The notes: generated by a model not told the origin, from the sequence alone. 64,000 bases of DNA from Dillenia suffruticosa (GCA_033439265.1 JAVTVX010000011.1:9858590-9922589); one strand, 5' to 3'. Shown: positions 1 through 13,150, counted from the stretch's first letter. A program made the numbers and translations.

Positions 1-3000
1 AAATACTCATAAATGAGAGTGAGAGAATTGACATTATGATATCAATAGAAGGTATGAGCACGGAGTGTCAAATCATATTCTTAAAACATGATATTATAAA
101 TCGAGTATGGTATTTCTATAAATCATGTAATCATGTATCATATATCATAATATCAACATATGCATTCCTTTACATTTTGAAAATCATTTAGAATTTGCCA
201 ATAAAATATTTCTGGCAATGGTCTACCGTAACCAATAACAAGCGCATTGGGGTTTTATATGCAACTATAAAAACATTTAACTCTCTCCCCAATGTTAGCC
301 ACGAGGCTCACCAAGAGCTAGCCCGTGTCTACGCGCACATTCACGATCAATCATGTACAAAATCCTACTTGATATTAGATAGTGGCGTCACAATGTCCTC
401 CCTGATTTGGTTCAACCGGCCACAAGTATACATATGACGTTTTGGCATACCTCCTGCAAAAACATATCCGGACACAATGGGTGTCTCTACAAACCCCCTT
501 CGTACCTACGATAGTCTACCAAGGATATCATCACACATGAGTAGGCATCCGACCCACACATTTCAATTAAACCATTTCAAATCAGTATGTCAATGCAATA
601 AAAGTATATAAATCATATCAAGTTTTCAAAAATTGACACGATATCATTTCAACACAATTCATGGATTCATATCATTTGAATCAAACATTTGAGGCATTCC
701 AATGATCACAAAGAGAAGTATTTATAAAATATAGATTAAATCTCATACTTTCACACATGTCATAAAATATATCATTTTGAAAAGTTATAAAATATGTATT
801 TTTGTTCGGTCAAGAATATAGCGTCAAAATCCTATTCACCTATACGGGAGGGTATGTCACTCCCTGAAATTCACCACAATTGTAAGAAGTGTGCTCTCCT
901 CGCTCGGTCACCAAGTGTGTCACTATAATAACAATACATAATATATATAATGTGTCATAAAATTAAAAAACACTATATTAAATTGTATTCTTAATTAATC
1001 TTTCATAAAATTGAAAAACATTATATTAAATTGTATTCTTAATTAATCTTCCACCTAGGATCAAGGCTTAAGACATCAAAGACAGGCTTCTAATGTATAC
1101 ACATACTGTCCCCTTTTCTCACTAACCAACCAACAATTTAAATGTTCATTTCCGAAGGCACACAATTCAGCCCACAAGCTTCAAAATTTTTGCATATTTA
1201 AGGTTTCAATTTCCTTTTACAAATTGTGCATTCCAAACCTTAAAATGTGCATTTTCTCATGCATGTATTTTCGGATTCAATATTTCCTATACCTTTCTAA
1301 CAAAATAATGTCACTTTAAATCACCAAAACTATCACTCTCATATTCTATCCCCTTGTATATTCAGAACAATCCGCATTCATATTGCATATTGTATAATTC
1401 ATCTTCAAAAATTATGCATATAACCACATTAATTGGATTTATCACTCCTTCATAAGATTTCCCATTCTAATTGGATTCATCACTTTTTTATAAGATTTCA
1501 CATTCTACAATCAATACACATACACATGCTCATACGCTTTTCTTACATTCTTGGCTACTCACCAAACTACTATATATTTTATCTCATTACTTTAGCACAC
1601 ATATACAACTACACATGATTACAGACAAAAATTCATCATCACTTGTCCAAAATTCTGCACATATTAAACCACATCCCTTGACCTTTAAGTTAGTTTTATT
1701 GTACAACAACATCCCTTTCATTTCAGTCAACAAATACTTGTTTTTCAGTCAACAAATATAATTACATACTCATAATCTCATTCAAATTTCTGTACACACG
1801 ATTCACAAAATGCAGGACAAGTTTTCAGTTTACTAATACACCTTTCTCTCCTCCAAATTCTTAGCCAAACACAACCGAATTTCTATACGCATTTCTCACA
1901 TCAATTAAATCAGCAACCACACATATTTTCATCACTTTTGTATTAAAATTCTGCACACATAATTTGTCTTTTAAAAACTATATTCAGCTCACCAAAATAT
2001 AGTGTTTTCATCCCAATTCTTGGCCACACAATGTTCAAAATTTCTGCACACAATTTTAGCAAAGTGCAGAATTTTATTTACTGTAAATTTGGATGTTTCA
2101 AGCCCAACCAAGTCCTTCCTGCACAAGATCCTTCTCTGCTCCTTGCTCTTAGCTCTTGGCCTCCTCTTGTTCACCAAGCTAGGCTTCTCCTTGTGGCTCC
2201 AAAATAAAGCATGTTATATTAAGGTTTGAGGGAGATGAACCTACACAAAAATCTCAAAATGGTGTTTGAAGAAATCAAATCTTTCTTCAATGCAGTTGCT
2301 CTCTACTCCCTTTGATCTTCACTATGAAAGATTCCTCCTTTTACTTCAATTTTGGATATGTTGTAATTGAATTTGTGAAGAAATGATTTATGTAAAAATA
2401 TTAGGGTGGTGTTATTGAAAAATTTTGAATCTCCCTACCTTGAAACTCACAGCTATGGAGAGAAAAATGAAGAGAGTTTCCTTTAACTTATTTAGATTTT
2501 TGCTCCATTTAATCTTAACTATCAAACCTTTTCAAGATCAATTGTATGTTATTGGATTATTTGGTCACAAGCAAGTCACACACACTCTCTCTCACGGTTT
2601 CTCTCTTCCTCACACAACAAATCACTTTCTCATACTATTTTTATTAATTGTATGTCTCCCAACTACCAAAATCTAAGGGACCAAAATTTTGATCTAATTT
2701 TAAGTTAAATCCTCACTCTTGATTAGTTTTCAAAAAAACTCATTCTTTCACTCGATGAATAGTATTCTTGTCTCACATTAACTTAATTCAAGGACCCAAA
2801 TTAATTCAACTCTCTTGAACTCAATTTCCATCTTTGGATTAACTTGTCAAAAACCAAAAATCTCTTCCCCCCATCATCTCATCCGCCACCTCACCTTCCC
2901 ACTCCTTTCTCCATTGTTTGGTCACGGTTTTGGGGATGAAAATTGTCAAATTTCTCTCTTGTTCAACCATTGATCATCTCTAGAATTATTTCTCACAATT

Positions 3001-3585
3001 TGATCATTTTGTGTCAACTCAAGAATCATTTTATTTCACTCAATTTATCCAATGGTTAATATTCTAGTCACAAATCAAATCAAATGTCCTAATTATCCAT
3101 TCATACTACAACTTCATTAATTTTTTATTTCTTCTAAATTCTTATTAATTTCAAATGAATCTCTTGACTTATAAAAATTTCATTTGATCCAGAAAATTTT
3201 TATAATTTCAAATTAGACCCAAATCTCGTATTAGACCTAATTTAATTTATCCCATATTAAAACATGGTCGTTTAGTCTTTCCGAGATACATTCGACCTAG
3301 TTGGGGTTTTACCGGTGATTTTTTAGAAAATTTACGATTTAACTCTACGACATAAAATCTATCCAAATTTGAGATTCCTATATGCCTTAGAGTCATTCTC
3401 ATTATTATTGGGTTATCGATGGTTATTTTAAAAATTTTGAATTTTCGGCGATTGAGTTGAAATTTTCAGGAGTAGTTTTAATGAAAAATTTTTTTAGTGG
3501 ATTTTTTAACATAGAAATATGAGTAATAGTTTATATAAAACGAAGAGAAATACAATAGTGAGTACACTGAGATGTCGGTGTTACG
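1..3585 (-). mobile_element. Large LTR (solo or element end), left part outside window
   Basis: This stretch reads on the minus strand as the same LTR family as the complete copy at 5401-8900. Shared landmarks include the GGGAGTG/CATACCCTCCC block (about 840-865 here, about 7518-7545 there) and the CAATG..GGTTCAACCGG block near 195-425. Its 5' end lies at 3585, where the plus strand reads ggtgttac, the complement of the TGTAACACC start of the sibling; the outermost base is mutated. By comparison with the sibling, roughly 430 bp of the 3' end should lie left of position 1. No protein-coding gene is visible; the small open frames are spurious. Because the other end is unseen, a target duplication cannot be tested and I cannot tell solo LTR from full element. 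Confidence 0.75.
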
Positions 3586-5329
3586 GCATAATCCAAATAA
3601 TAACACAATTTTATAATTATTTTCAACTCAACTTGATATTGAACCCGTTTATTATGAAGGTGGAGTTTAGGAAAATAAAAAAGATTACAACATCATCTTC
3701 ACTCGTGCAAATAACTCTAATCCCCAACTATCACTCCAGACATCTCAATTTTCTAAAATTAGAAAAAGAAAAATCTATGGGAAAAGGCAAAGGCAAGTCT
3801 TTAGTGTATTTCTAAAATTAGAGACACAATCTGCACTGCCTGTCCTTCCGCGGGCCTGCTCAATCAAAACCTTTAAATTGCTATCTTAATATAATTATTA
3901 CAAACTTTAAAATTATTATTAAAATTTAAATCTATTTTATTAAAAAAAAGTTATCGAAGACACAACCTTCAAAATTGATTGGTAGAAGAGATCATTAATT
4001 GTGTGTATTTTTTGTTTTTAAAATAAATTATCGATATCATAAAATTATTTTGATTTTAATTTAATTTAATTTCATTCGGATAATAGATTAACCGTGAAAA
4101 ATATATGTTTATCTATGGCATATGTTTATCACTTCACAAACTTGTTGGTAGAAGCTTCTTTCGGTTCCACGAGCTTATACAACATTCAAGGAGGGTAGTG
4201 AAAAGCAAATCATTGCTCAAATTTCGTTTACAACTTGTATAGTTATATTAAATTCTTTTGAGTTGAATGATCGGATATTTTATCTTTTAATCAGAAATCT
4301 CGATCTTGAGTTTTGAAAATAATTAAAAAGAATTTGAGAAAATCAATTTTTAAAATGGATTTTATAGTGTTTGAATCGGATTAATTGTGTAAAAGCTGGA
4401 TACCAGTAGTGAAAAAAAAAAAGTAATTGTATAACTATGAATATGACAATGCACTTTTCTATTTTCTTGCCATCACGTTTTGTGGTCTTATAATAAAAAT
4501 AGTAAAACCTTACTAACAATTAAACATCAATATACTAGCTGTTTAATTTCGCTAATGGAGTACTTTTTTTTTTATATAAGAAAACTATAATTTTGTCCCT
4601 GAAATCTGGGTCATATATAAATGCGACCCGACCTTTTTTTTTTAATATAAACACCTTCACTTGACCTTTTTTTTTTTAAAATAAAAAAAATTATTACTTC
4701 CATGTATTGAAAATAAAAATAATAAATAATAAAAATAAAAGTAAATAACATAAATCTTTTAGAAGAAAAAATAGAAAAATTATGAAAAAAAAAACATTTA
4801 AAATGAAAGAAAAACATCCCCAAAAATTAGAAATATTAACGGTTTGTTTTCATTGGAGTTAAGAGAGGTCAAATTCGTAATTTGCTAGGCTCTATATACA
4901 ACTGTGTAGGGTGAATAAGAATTTCACACCCGTTGGACTCCTTTCTATTTTTATTATTGTGTGTACCATATTTCCACACTTTCACTTCAACAACTTCCTA
5001 TATAAATGTCATTTATGGAATCATAAAGTATGGATGATATCTACCTTATGAATAATTTCGCCGATCTCCTTGGAATTATTTGCTCAACCGGTCATCGGTA
5101 GACTTAAATCTTAATATTTCAGGAATTGCAAGAGACGAAGGGACCCATCAGGGGAAGCTAGGGAAACACGGACTTCGGATTACTAGACCTCTTGGCCTTT
5201 CTTTTATCAAAAATTTTATATTACACTTTGATACATCACATGATGATTGTAATATGTGGCTTGAGTAGATTATGCAACACACATGTATAAGTAATATATG
5301 TGTTCTATCCATATGACTCTTCTTTAGAG
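3586..5329. other. AT-rich non-genic stretch
   Basis: No coding frame with recognisable content. It holds several A or T homopolymer runs (for example 4563-4575, 4634-4642 and 4669-4677) and a small hairpin near 4908-4932, where GGGTGAA pairs with TTCACACCC. It probably represents intergenic or very old repeat sequence. Confidence 0.5.
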
Positions 5330-5400
5330 TTTATTTAACAATACCGTCTGTCTAAATTCTATACCTATACTAACTTATATATTGTATCGTCTGTAAAAGC
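5330..5400 (+). repeat. Left fragment of degenerate ~140-bp tandem repeat
   Basis: The sequence ataccgtctg..ctatacctatactaac..attgtatcgtctgtaaa closely resembles segments at about 9015-9070 and 9160-9215. It is therefore part of the same tandem array, cut off here by the solo LTR inserted at 5401. Confidence 0.5.
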
Positions 5401-8400
5401 TGTAACACCGACACTACGATGTCATATTGTTGTACTCCTATTCATGAAAATATATAATATTTCTCAGTTCCTATATAGAAAATCTACTTAGAAATTTTTC
5501 CAATAAAATCGTTTTAAAAAATTTCGACTAAAATCGTCAGAGATTAAAAATTTTCAAAATGACTACTGAGAGTCAAATAATAATCAGAACAGCCTTAGAA
5601 GTACATGAGAACTTCAAATATAGATAAATCATATTTCGTAGAGCCAAATCAGGAATTTCTGTAAAACTTACCCGGAAACCCTAATATGGGACAAAGGCTG
5701 TACGGCAAGGCAAAACGCTCTCGTTTTGACGTGGGGTCAATTTAATTAGACCTAACACGAGAGTTTGAGTCTACTGTAAAATTTTGACAATTTTCGGAAT
5801 CAAAATGAATTTTATAAGTCATGTGAATTGAAATTTCTAAGAAAATAAGAGAAAGAAAAATAAATGGTCAAGTTAAATATATTTGGGTAGTAATTAAAAT
5901 ATATTTAATGAATTTGAGAAGTAAAAAGAAAATGAAATTTATTAGTAAATTGATTCAATGGTGAGGATTTGATGATGAATAAATCAATAGTTAAGAAAGG
6001 AAGAAAAATCCAAATTGGCTTCTTTTAACCTTAAGATTTAATAATTAAATTAGAAAAAAATAAAGGAGTGAAGAAGTGTGAGGTGGAGAGGGAAAACGTA
6101 AGAGAGAGAGAGGAAGTGAGAGAGTGTAAAACTTGTTTATTTAAAGTAAAATAAATAAATTTAAGGGTTAGGATCAATCATTAAACAATGGAAGACCAAT
6201 ATCCAATGTGAGTTATGCAAATGAGTTGGAATGCCCTAGCCACTTCTCATTTCTTCCAAGAACCGTAAGGAACCCAAAGGAAAGAGAGAAAGAAGCCTTT
6301 TCACCTCCTCCCAAAACCGTGAGTTCATTCTTAAGAAGCTTGTGATTTCTTCAAATAACCTACCAATATCATTACATAAATCCAACATTCTTCATCCCTA
6401 GTACAACATATGCAAAAACTAGAAACAAAGGAGAAGAGTTGTTTGGTGATTCAAGGGTGGAAACTATGAGGTTTAAGTGAAGAGATCTATGGTTTCTTCA
6501 ATTTTTCTTTAACAATTTTAGGTGAGAAAGCTTCCTCTCCATCTCGTGTAACATATATTGATTTGGAATCAAAATGAAAAAAGTAATTTGTGTTTCTAGG
6601 GTGACAAAAAAAAAACTGATTTTTGGAATTCTGGATATATGATCTTGCTACACTATTTAATCATAACTTTATCTATGCTACTGCAAATTGAACTAGGTAA
6701 ATTTATGGTAAAACGAGACTTCAAGAGCTTTAAAATGACATATGGTTCACTGAATTCTGATGAGAATCGAAATTTTAATGATTTTTCAAAGTGAGGAGTG
6801 CTACAGAATCATGCTCTGTTTTGCCCTGTTTCTGTCTGTGAATTTACTATGGAAAATATAGATCTATGTCTTATCTTTAATTTGATATAAGAATCAACTA
6901 AATCCGATATATGTAGTGGAAGTTATGGCCATTTTTCAAAGACTGCGCAAATGTGCATATGTATAGAAAATTCTGGGTAATGAGTTATATGTATGTATGT
7001 TCAGGTGAGGAAGAAACGAGCTAAATGTGTGCAGAATTTTATGATGAATTGTTGATTTTGTGTATGTGGATTTGAGGCAAAAAGGTGTGGAGAATATGTG
7101 TATGTACATGTAGGAATGTATGGTGTGTTGTGTTGGTGTGTTGAAGGGATTGTAAAATGAGTGGTTATGTAAATTTTAAGGTATAAGTGTGTGCTTGTTG
7201 AAATTGAAATTGATAACTTTAGTGAATTATACTAACATTGTTTGGTTTGAATTATGTACCTTTGAGAATGTACAGTTGAAGTTCTCATTTCAGTGATTAA
7301 AGAGGGGACGGTGTATGTAACACATTTGGGAATCTAGTTATGATGTTCTAGGCTTTGATCTTATATAAATGACTAGTTAAAAAATAAATAAATAAATAAA
7401 AATGTAACATTGAATTTGTCAATACTATGACATTTATATATGTTATATGTATTACCATTGTAGTGATACATTGGTTGATCGTTCAAGGGGAGTACATTTT
7501 CGACACGTTGTGGTATTTTCAGGGAGTGCCATACCCTCCCATATAAGTGAGTGGGATTTTGATATTATGTTTTCAATTGAACAAAAACTCATGTTTTACA
7601 GCTTTTCAAGTGACATATTTTTTGACTTGTGTGAAAGCATATGATTTTGACTATAGTTTGTAAATGTTGCTTTTGTGATTAATGGAGTGTCTCCAATGAT
7701 TTGATTCAAATGATATGCATTCGTGATTTGTGATGAAATGATATCGTGCCATGTTTTGAAATTTCGAAATTTGATTTCTGACATAACTATGCATTTTGGC
7801 ACGTTTGATGGATATTGGTTTGATACTTGGACTGAGAGTCTATGGAATTGACGGATATGATGATGTGATGGTGTTCTTGATGGATTCTGTAGCTACGAAG
7901 GGTGTTTGTAGAGGCACCCCATGTTGCCCGAATACGATTCTACAAGAGGTATCCGCAAACGTCATATGTATAGATGCGCTCGGATGAATCAAATTGGGGA
8001 GGACATATATTACGCCACAGTCTAGCTCTGAGTGAGGTACTATACACGAATTGTTGGGTATACGTATAGGCACAGGCTAGCCGGTTGAACCAAATGTGGG
8101 GAGAACATGTGTTACGTCACTGTCTAGCACTTGGTGAGGCATGTGGCCAACGTTGGGGTAAAGAACTAAATTTTATATACTTGCTTATGGAAAACAAAAA
8201 AAAAAACACCCAATGCATCCTTCATTGGTTGACGTAGACCACTACAGGAAATGTTTTATTGACAAACTCTATATGATTTTGGAATTATAAATGGATGCAT
8301 CCTTTGATATTACGATATGTGATATGTAATCACTTGATTTCTGGACATGACAAACTTGGTTTTGATATCATATTGGTTTTGAAATATACTTTAACACTCC

Positions 8401-8900
8401 ATGCTCACACTTATTTTCGAGAACATATTGTCGATCTCCTCACTTACCAAGTATTTCCTCATAATACTCACCCCTCACTTGTCCTTGATTTTCAGTTATA
8501 GACTTGGCAAGGAGACGTGTCGAGGGAGTTTGACGCATTGATTTGTATTTGGAGACCTCAGATTTGGGTATGATATCGACCATTCTTCCACAACAATTGT
8601 ATTTGATGATTGGATGTTGTATGTATACATTTTGAGGTCTATAGAATGACCATTGTATAATTATATTATATAATGTAATTGAAACTCTCAAATCGTTGTT
8701 TGTTCATGCATTGAGGCAAAATGTTGTATTTCAAGTTTACTTTTACTTGGAAACATGTTTTTTGAGGAAAGCAGGTTTTGGACTAGATTACAGGTTGATT
8801 TTGATAGTCTTGCGGTGTCTCGATATATTGGGAGGTTCTCCCCGTATATCGAGATATCGTGACGGTTGTCACGTGCTTGATCCTGGGTCGGGGCATGGCA
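5401..8900 (+). mobile_element. Complete solo LTR, 3.5 kb, TSD AAAGC
   Basis: The LTR begins TGTAACACCGACAC and ends TCGGGGCATGGCA, giving TG...CA termini. It is flanked by a perfect 5-bp direct repeat AAAGC at 5396-5400 and 8901-8905, so the boundaries are secure. No gag or pol sequence lies inside or beside it, which is what LTR-LTR recombination leaves behind. Its start and end resemble those of the gypsy LTRs at 43196-45499 and 48799-51950 (TGTAACACTGACAC and GGGCGTGACA in element orientation), so I infer a Ty3/gypsy element of the same large-LTR group. No gene is present; open frames inside are spurious. Confidence 0.9.
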
Positions 8901-9345
8901 AAAGCTATGTTTAATTAGAACAGTTAACATTTGTTGGCAATAAATGTAGTACTTTTTTAGGGGACGATTTGGAAACAGTCTCTATATAAGTCTTCTGAAT
9001 TATACCTTCTGCATAAATACTATAACTATATTAACCTATAGATTATATTGTATATAAATGTGTTATCACATTTTGTCAATAAATGTGTCAATCTTTAGGA
9101 ATAGATTAAAAACATATTCTATATAGGTAATTTATACTATCCGCTGAACCATACCGTGTGTATAAGTTTATAACTATACTAACTCATATATTGTACCATT
9201 TGTAAATGTTATATACTATTATAACGATTATTAATTTTCATTGGTAAATGTGGTACTCTTTATTGACTATTTGAAAATTGCCTCTATATATGCCATATAC
9301 TAACTACTGAGTTTTATCATCTATATAATCTTTAATAACAATTTA
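8901..9345 (+). repeat. Degenerate ~140-bp tandem repeat array
   Basis: About three diverged units can be aligned by eye, starting near 8929, 9072 and 9235. Each has the order aataaatgt-gta(c), a (g/c)tctatata block, then an ataccttctg- or ataccgtgtg-like block followed by tataactatactaac. The array continues the fragment at 5330-5400 and was split by the solo LTR. Confidence 0.5.
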
Positions 9346-9359
9346 AAAATTTTAAATTT

Positions 9360-9860
9360 AAGATGTCAAACCATTTGTGATAGCTAGTGATAAGTTGTAA
9401 TAATATAGGATAATTTGTGACAACAAGTGGTGTATTGTTATAACATGATAATTTCATGATAAGTTGTGATAAATTTATGATAACTAGTTGTAATATAGGC
9501 TGATAATATTATTATTCATTGGAGTGAAATATAATGATACTTAGTGATAAGTTTGTGATAATTAGTGGTAATATAGTGATAACATATATTTATGATAACT
9601 TTTGCTGAATTTGTAATAACCAATGGTAATATAATATGATAATATTATTATTTATTGGACCGAAATATAGCAATAACTAGTGGTAAGTTTATGATAACTA
9701 ATATTAATATCGCGATAACAGATGTTTATGATAACTTATGATAAATTTTTAATAAATAGTAGTAATATGTCTAATAACATTATTATTCATTGGATTGAAA
9801 TATAGTGATAACTAATAGTAAGATTGTGATAACAGATAGTAATAATAGTAAGTCGCGATA
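9360..9860 (+). repeat. Tandem subterminal repeats rich in gtgataac/gtggtaa
   Basis: Short motifs such as gtgataactagtggtaa recur many times. A higher-order unit of roughly 130-140 bp begins with aatattattattcattgga or a variant (about 9507, 9639 and 9777). Both levels are imperfect. Arrays like this are typical of the subterminal regions of CACTA elements. Confidence 0.6.
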
Positions 9861-9865
9861 CCGTG

Positions 9866-10335
9866 CAGGCAAACACAGGGTGCGGGCATACGTGTTCCCC
9901 CATTTGATTCTACTGCGCCGGCAAGCGAGATACCTCGCGTATGCCCATGCAACTCTACCACACATGCCCACGCAGGGCTATCGTGCATGCAAGGGCACGC
10001 GCTATCCCTTGCACTTGCCCGTGCAAGGCTATTGTGCGTGCAAGGGTACATGTGGTCCCCTGCATATGCCATCATGGCTCTACCACCCATGCCCGCACAG
10101 GGCTATAGTGTGAGGCATGGGCATGTGTGGCCCGTGCAAGGCCCAGGCATGCGCGATCCCCGACGCATGCCCGCGCGTGGCTACAGGACGGGGCGAGGGC
10201 ATGCGCGATCCCCTGCGCATGCCCCCGCAGCTCAACCGCGCATGCAAGTGCGAGGCACAGGCATGTGTGGTGCCCTACATTCCCATGCTATTCTACTGCA
10301 TAGGCAAGTGTAGTCCCGCATCACACACCCTGTTT
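9866..10335 (+). repeat. GC-rich minisatellite-like island
   Basis: An abrupt GC-rich block in an AT-rich surround. It is built from repeated phrases such as gcccgtgcaaggcta and gcaagggcacgcg, with an approximate 54-57 bp spacing. It ends tcacacaccctgttttga, similar to the end of the second island at 12741. Open frames of 73-108 codons here are by-products of the composition; no domain is recognisable. Confidence 0.6.
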
Positions 10336-10870
10336 TGAGTACCATATTATTAATTTAAATTATTAATATTATTAATTGAAGTAATATAATGATATGAAAT
10401 TATTAATTTAAATTATTAATATTATTAATTTAAATAATTTAATGATATTAAATTAGTAATTTATATAATATAGTATTATGATTTATTTTTTATTATTAGA
10501 TAATATGGTATTATAATATAAAATCATGATAATAATATATTAATTATTAATATTATATATTTTATATAAATTCCAAAAAAAGTAGCTAATAACATTAATA
10601 TTAATTTATTTTAATTGACATTTAATTTACAGTATTTAACATTTTAACATTTATTATTTACAATTTAAACATTTTAATGATAACTGTACAACGAAATCTC
10701 TCTTCTTGGTGCAAAAAAACAATTTTCTACTTTTAGCGTCAATTTAATCAAATTTCTTTTTTTTCTCACAAAAAATATTTTATTTCTTTATTTCCTTATT
10801 TAGTGCCAAGATATGAGAAAATAAATACTTTGTTCTAATGATTGTATGTTGTACTAGAAATATAGAGATA
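10336..10870 (+). repeat. AT-rich block, copy I of a direct repeat
   Basis: This block, including agtaatttatataatatagt and aatcatgataataatatat, is repeated at 12742-13150 in the same orientation with the same order of landmarks, ending in an aaatctctc...ccaaaaaca stretch. It is non-coding. Confidence 0.6.
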
Positions 10871-11340
10871 AAGACGATGCACGTTATGTGCATGGTGCTT
10901 ATAGATGGAAAGCAAATGCAGATAGATATCAAGGAGATCAAAACGTTAATAAAAAAACTGTCAAATATTGGATGGTTTCCATTGCGAAGACTATTTACAT
11001 GTGGTTAAATTGATTCTTTGATGAGATGATATTATGATAAGAGAACAAAAAATTGGCTCAAGACAGCTAACATATTTTTTCTATGGAAAGAGTTTGATTT
11101 TTTATATACTAACTTCTCTTCTGACCCAAGAAATATTTGATTAGGGTTAGCAGGAGATGATTTCAATCCATTTAAAACAATAAAGGCATAACACTTGGTC
11201 AGTGCTCATAATACTATATAATCTGCCTCCTTAGTTGTGTATGAAATTTACAAATTTTATACTCAAATTGCTTATTTTTGTTCCTAGAAAACCAAGCGAC
11301 ATGCAACCATCGGTTTAAATTAAATTTAAGTGAAAGTTTA
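10860..11340 (+). pseudogene. CACTA transposase remnant (TNP2-like)
   Basis: Translating the plus strand and allowing for stops and frame changes gives a recognisable piece of a TNP2-type (En/Spm, CACTA) transposase. A segment near 11120-11185 reads DPRNI, a stop, then LGLAGDDFNPF. It is followed from about 11190 by HNTWSVLIILYNLPP, a stop, LCMKFTN and later FVPRKPSD. This matches the order of conserved TNP2 landmarks (DPRN.RLG, D.FNPF, WPV...YNLPPW.C.K, IPG). The stop after NLPP is TAG where the family has Trp, so a TGG to TAG change is likely. There is no intact reading frame. The family assignment is from knowledge of the motif order; no database search was run. Confidence 0.7.
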
Positions 11341-12130
11341 AGTGAAAACTATATTTAAAAATAATCTAATAAATTGTTTCAAATTAAATTAAACCACCAA
11401 TGGCTAACATGCAAAACACAAAAAAATCACGAGTGTTCTAAAATTACATGAAATGTAATAATTGTAAGGTAACAAGTCGTAATAAGTTCTAAAAATTATA
11501 TTAGTAAGCATATGAGAAATAATACATATGGAAAAGAAAGAGGGAACTTGACTAAAAATATTGCATGTATTGACTAAAATAGAAGATAATGATTAAAGTG
11601 TGTAATGAAAAAAGAGACGAAAAAAATTATAAAATGAAAAAATAACAGAAAAGGTGGAAAAGGGGTTTAATTTGTGTAATGAAAAAGGGCACGGAAAAGG
11701 GGTCTTGAAAACTTATTTTGAAAATTTATTTATGAAAATGATAATATTTGTCGCGTATGATATGATATGTCCATTTAATTTGAAAAATATTATTGCAATC
11801 GTTGGATTAACTGTGATATGTCCAATTTTACCTAGCTATTGGATTAATAAAAGTGCAAAAAATTTACAAAAAATTTGGAATTAATTTTAGATACAAAAGT
11901 ATCATTTTTCAATAATATAATAATATCAATATTATATTATTATATAATACATACATATTATTATATATATAATACATACATATTACTATATATATTACTA
12001 TATGTATTACTATAAATTACATGATTGTTGGACCAATTGAGACAACACAATCCTTCGTCTTGGATGACTGGATAAGTGGAGGATGCTATGTTAGTGTCAA
12101 TATAAAATTATGAATATCAATATTAATTTA
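11341..12130. other. Non-genic AT-rich stretch inside the CACTA region
   Basis: No supported gene. The 76-codon frame at 11654-11884 contains an internal duplicated phrase (gatatgtcca) and no recognisable domain. Part of this stretch (about 11450-11750) resembles about 14150-14390, extending the duplicated module. Confidence 0.4.
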
Positions 12131-12741
12131 AATTATAATATATTAATAATTTTAAAAAATCTATATATTTAATCATAAATATTTATTAAATCATATTCAA
12201 AATATATAATATTAATAACTCATAAATTATTCATCTAAACATTATGTATCATTTAATATAAATATCATTCAAATACATTGATTTGAATAAATCAAAGTTG
12301 AATTTAAACAGCAAAAAAATTCAATGAGAATAGAAAAGGGAAAAAAAAACATGATCCCAAGGTGAAGGAAAAAATTAGAGGTGGGAGTAATATAAGGGAA
12401 AAAAAAAAGGTGAGAGTGAGATAGGAAAAAAAAAGGAGGTGAAAATGAGAAAGAGAGGAAGGAAGAGGGGGAAAAAAAAAGACCATACATATGCCGTGCT
12501 GACAATTTATTTGAGATTCCAAATCTGAGATTCGAGTTTGCTAATAATTTTTGCATCAAAAAAGAAGGCAAGCGCGACATATACAACACGTCTACGCGGC
12601 TTGTGTCGGGCACCACATATGCCGTGCGCCTCATGCCGCGCACCTACGTTGTAGCCTGTGCATGCGCGGGCATGCCTGCGCGCAGCTCTACCGCGCAGAA
12701 TGCACGGTCCCCTACTCCAAACGCAGGGCACACGCCCTGTC
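12130..12741 (+). repeat. Composite module: AT block, purine tract, GC-rich island
   Basis: The module has three parts in order. First is an AT-rich block containing aaaaaatctatatatttaat. Then comes a purine-only-like tract at about 12320-12490 (runs of A with gga, gag and agg). Last is a GC-rich island at about 12565-12741. The same order, with near-identical AT-block words, occurs inside the separate CACTA element at about 24960-25470. Small frames on both strands across it are composition artefacts. Confidence 0.5.
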
Positions 12742-13150
12742 TTGAATATTATATTATTAATTTAAATAATATAATGATATTAAATTAGTAATTTATATAA
12801 TATAGTATTATAATTTATTTTTTATGATTAGATAATATAGTATTATAATATGAAATCATGATAATAATATATTAATTATCAATATTATATAATTTTATAT
12901 AAATTCAAGAAAAAATTAACGACATTAATATTAATTTATTTTAATTCACATTTAATTTATAAGATTTACCATTTTAACATTTATAATCTACAATTTAAAT
13001 ATTTCAATGATAATTTCATAACAAAATCTCTCATTTTGACACCAAAAACAATTTTTTATTTTAGTGCCAATTTAATTGAATTTCTCTTTTTCGCGTCAAA
13101 AACGTATTATTTCTCTTTTCCCTTATTTAACACCAATTGAATCATTTTTT
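12742..13150 (+). repeat. AT-rich block, copy II of a direct repeat
   Basis: Second copy of the block at 10336-10870, same orientation, again directly following a GC-rich island. The copies differ by many substitutions and small indels, so the duplication is old. Confidence 0.6.

Noticed and set aside
5080..5268. 62-codon frame MLNRSSVDLNLNIS...
   Set aside because: The start is not an ATG in a plant context, no domain is recognisable, and no supporting neighbours are present.
8228..8245. CACTACAGG as a possible CACTA left end for the 9.35-16.3 kb element
   Set aside because: It lies within the solo LTR, where homologous LTRs show related sequence, so it is part of the LTR.
9805..10313. Cys/His/Arg-rich frames of about 100 codons
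   Set aside because: They follow the GC-rich minisatellite on both strands and in several frames; not a zinc-finger protein.
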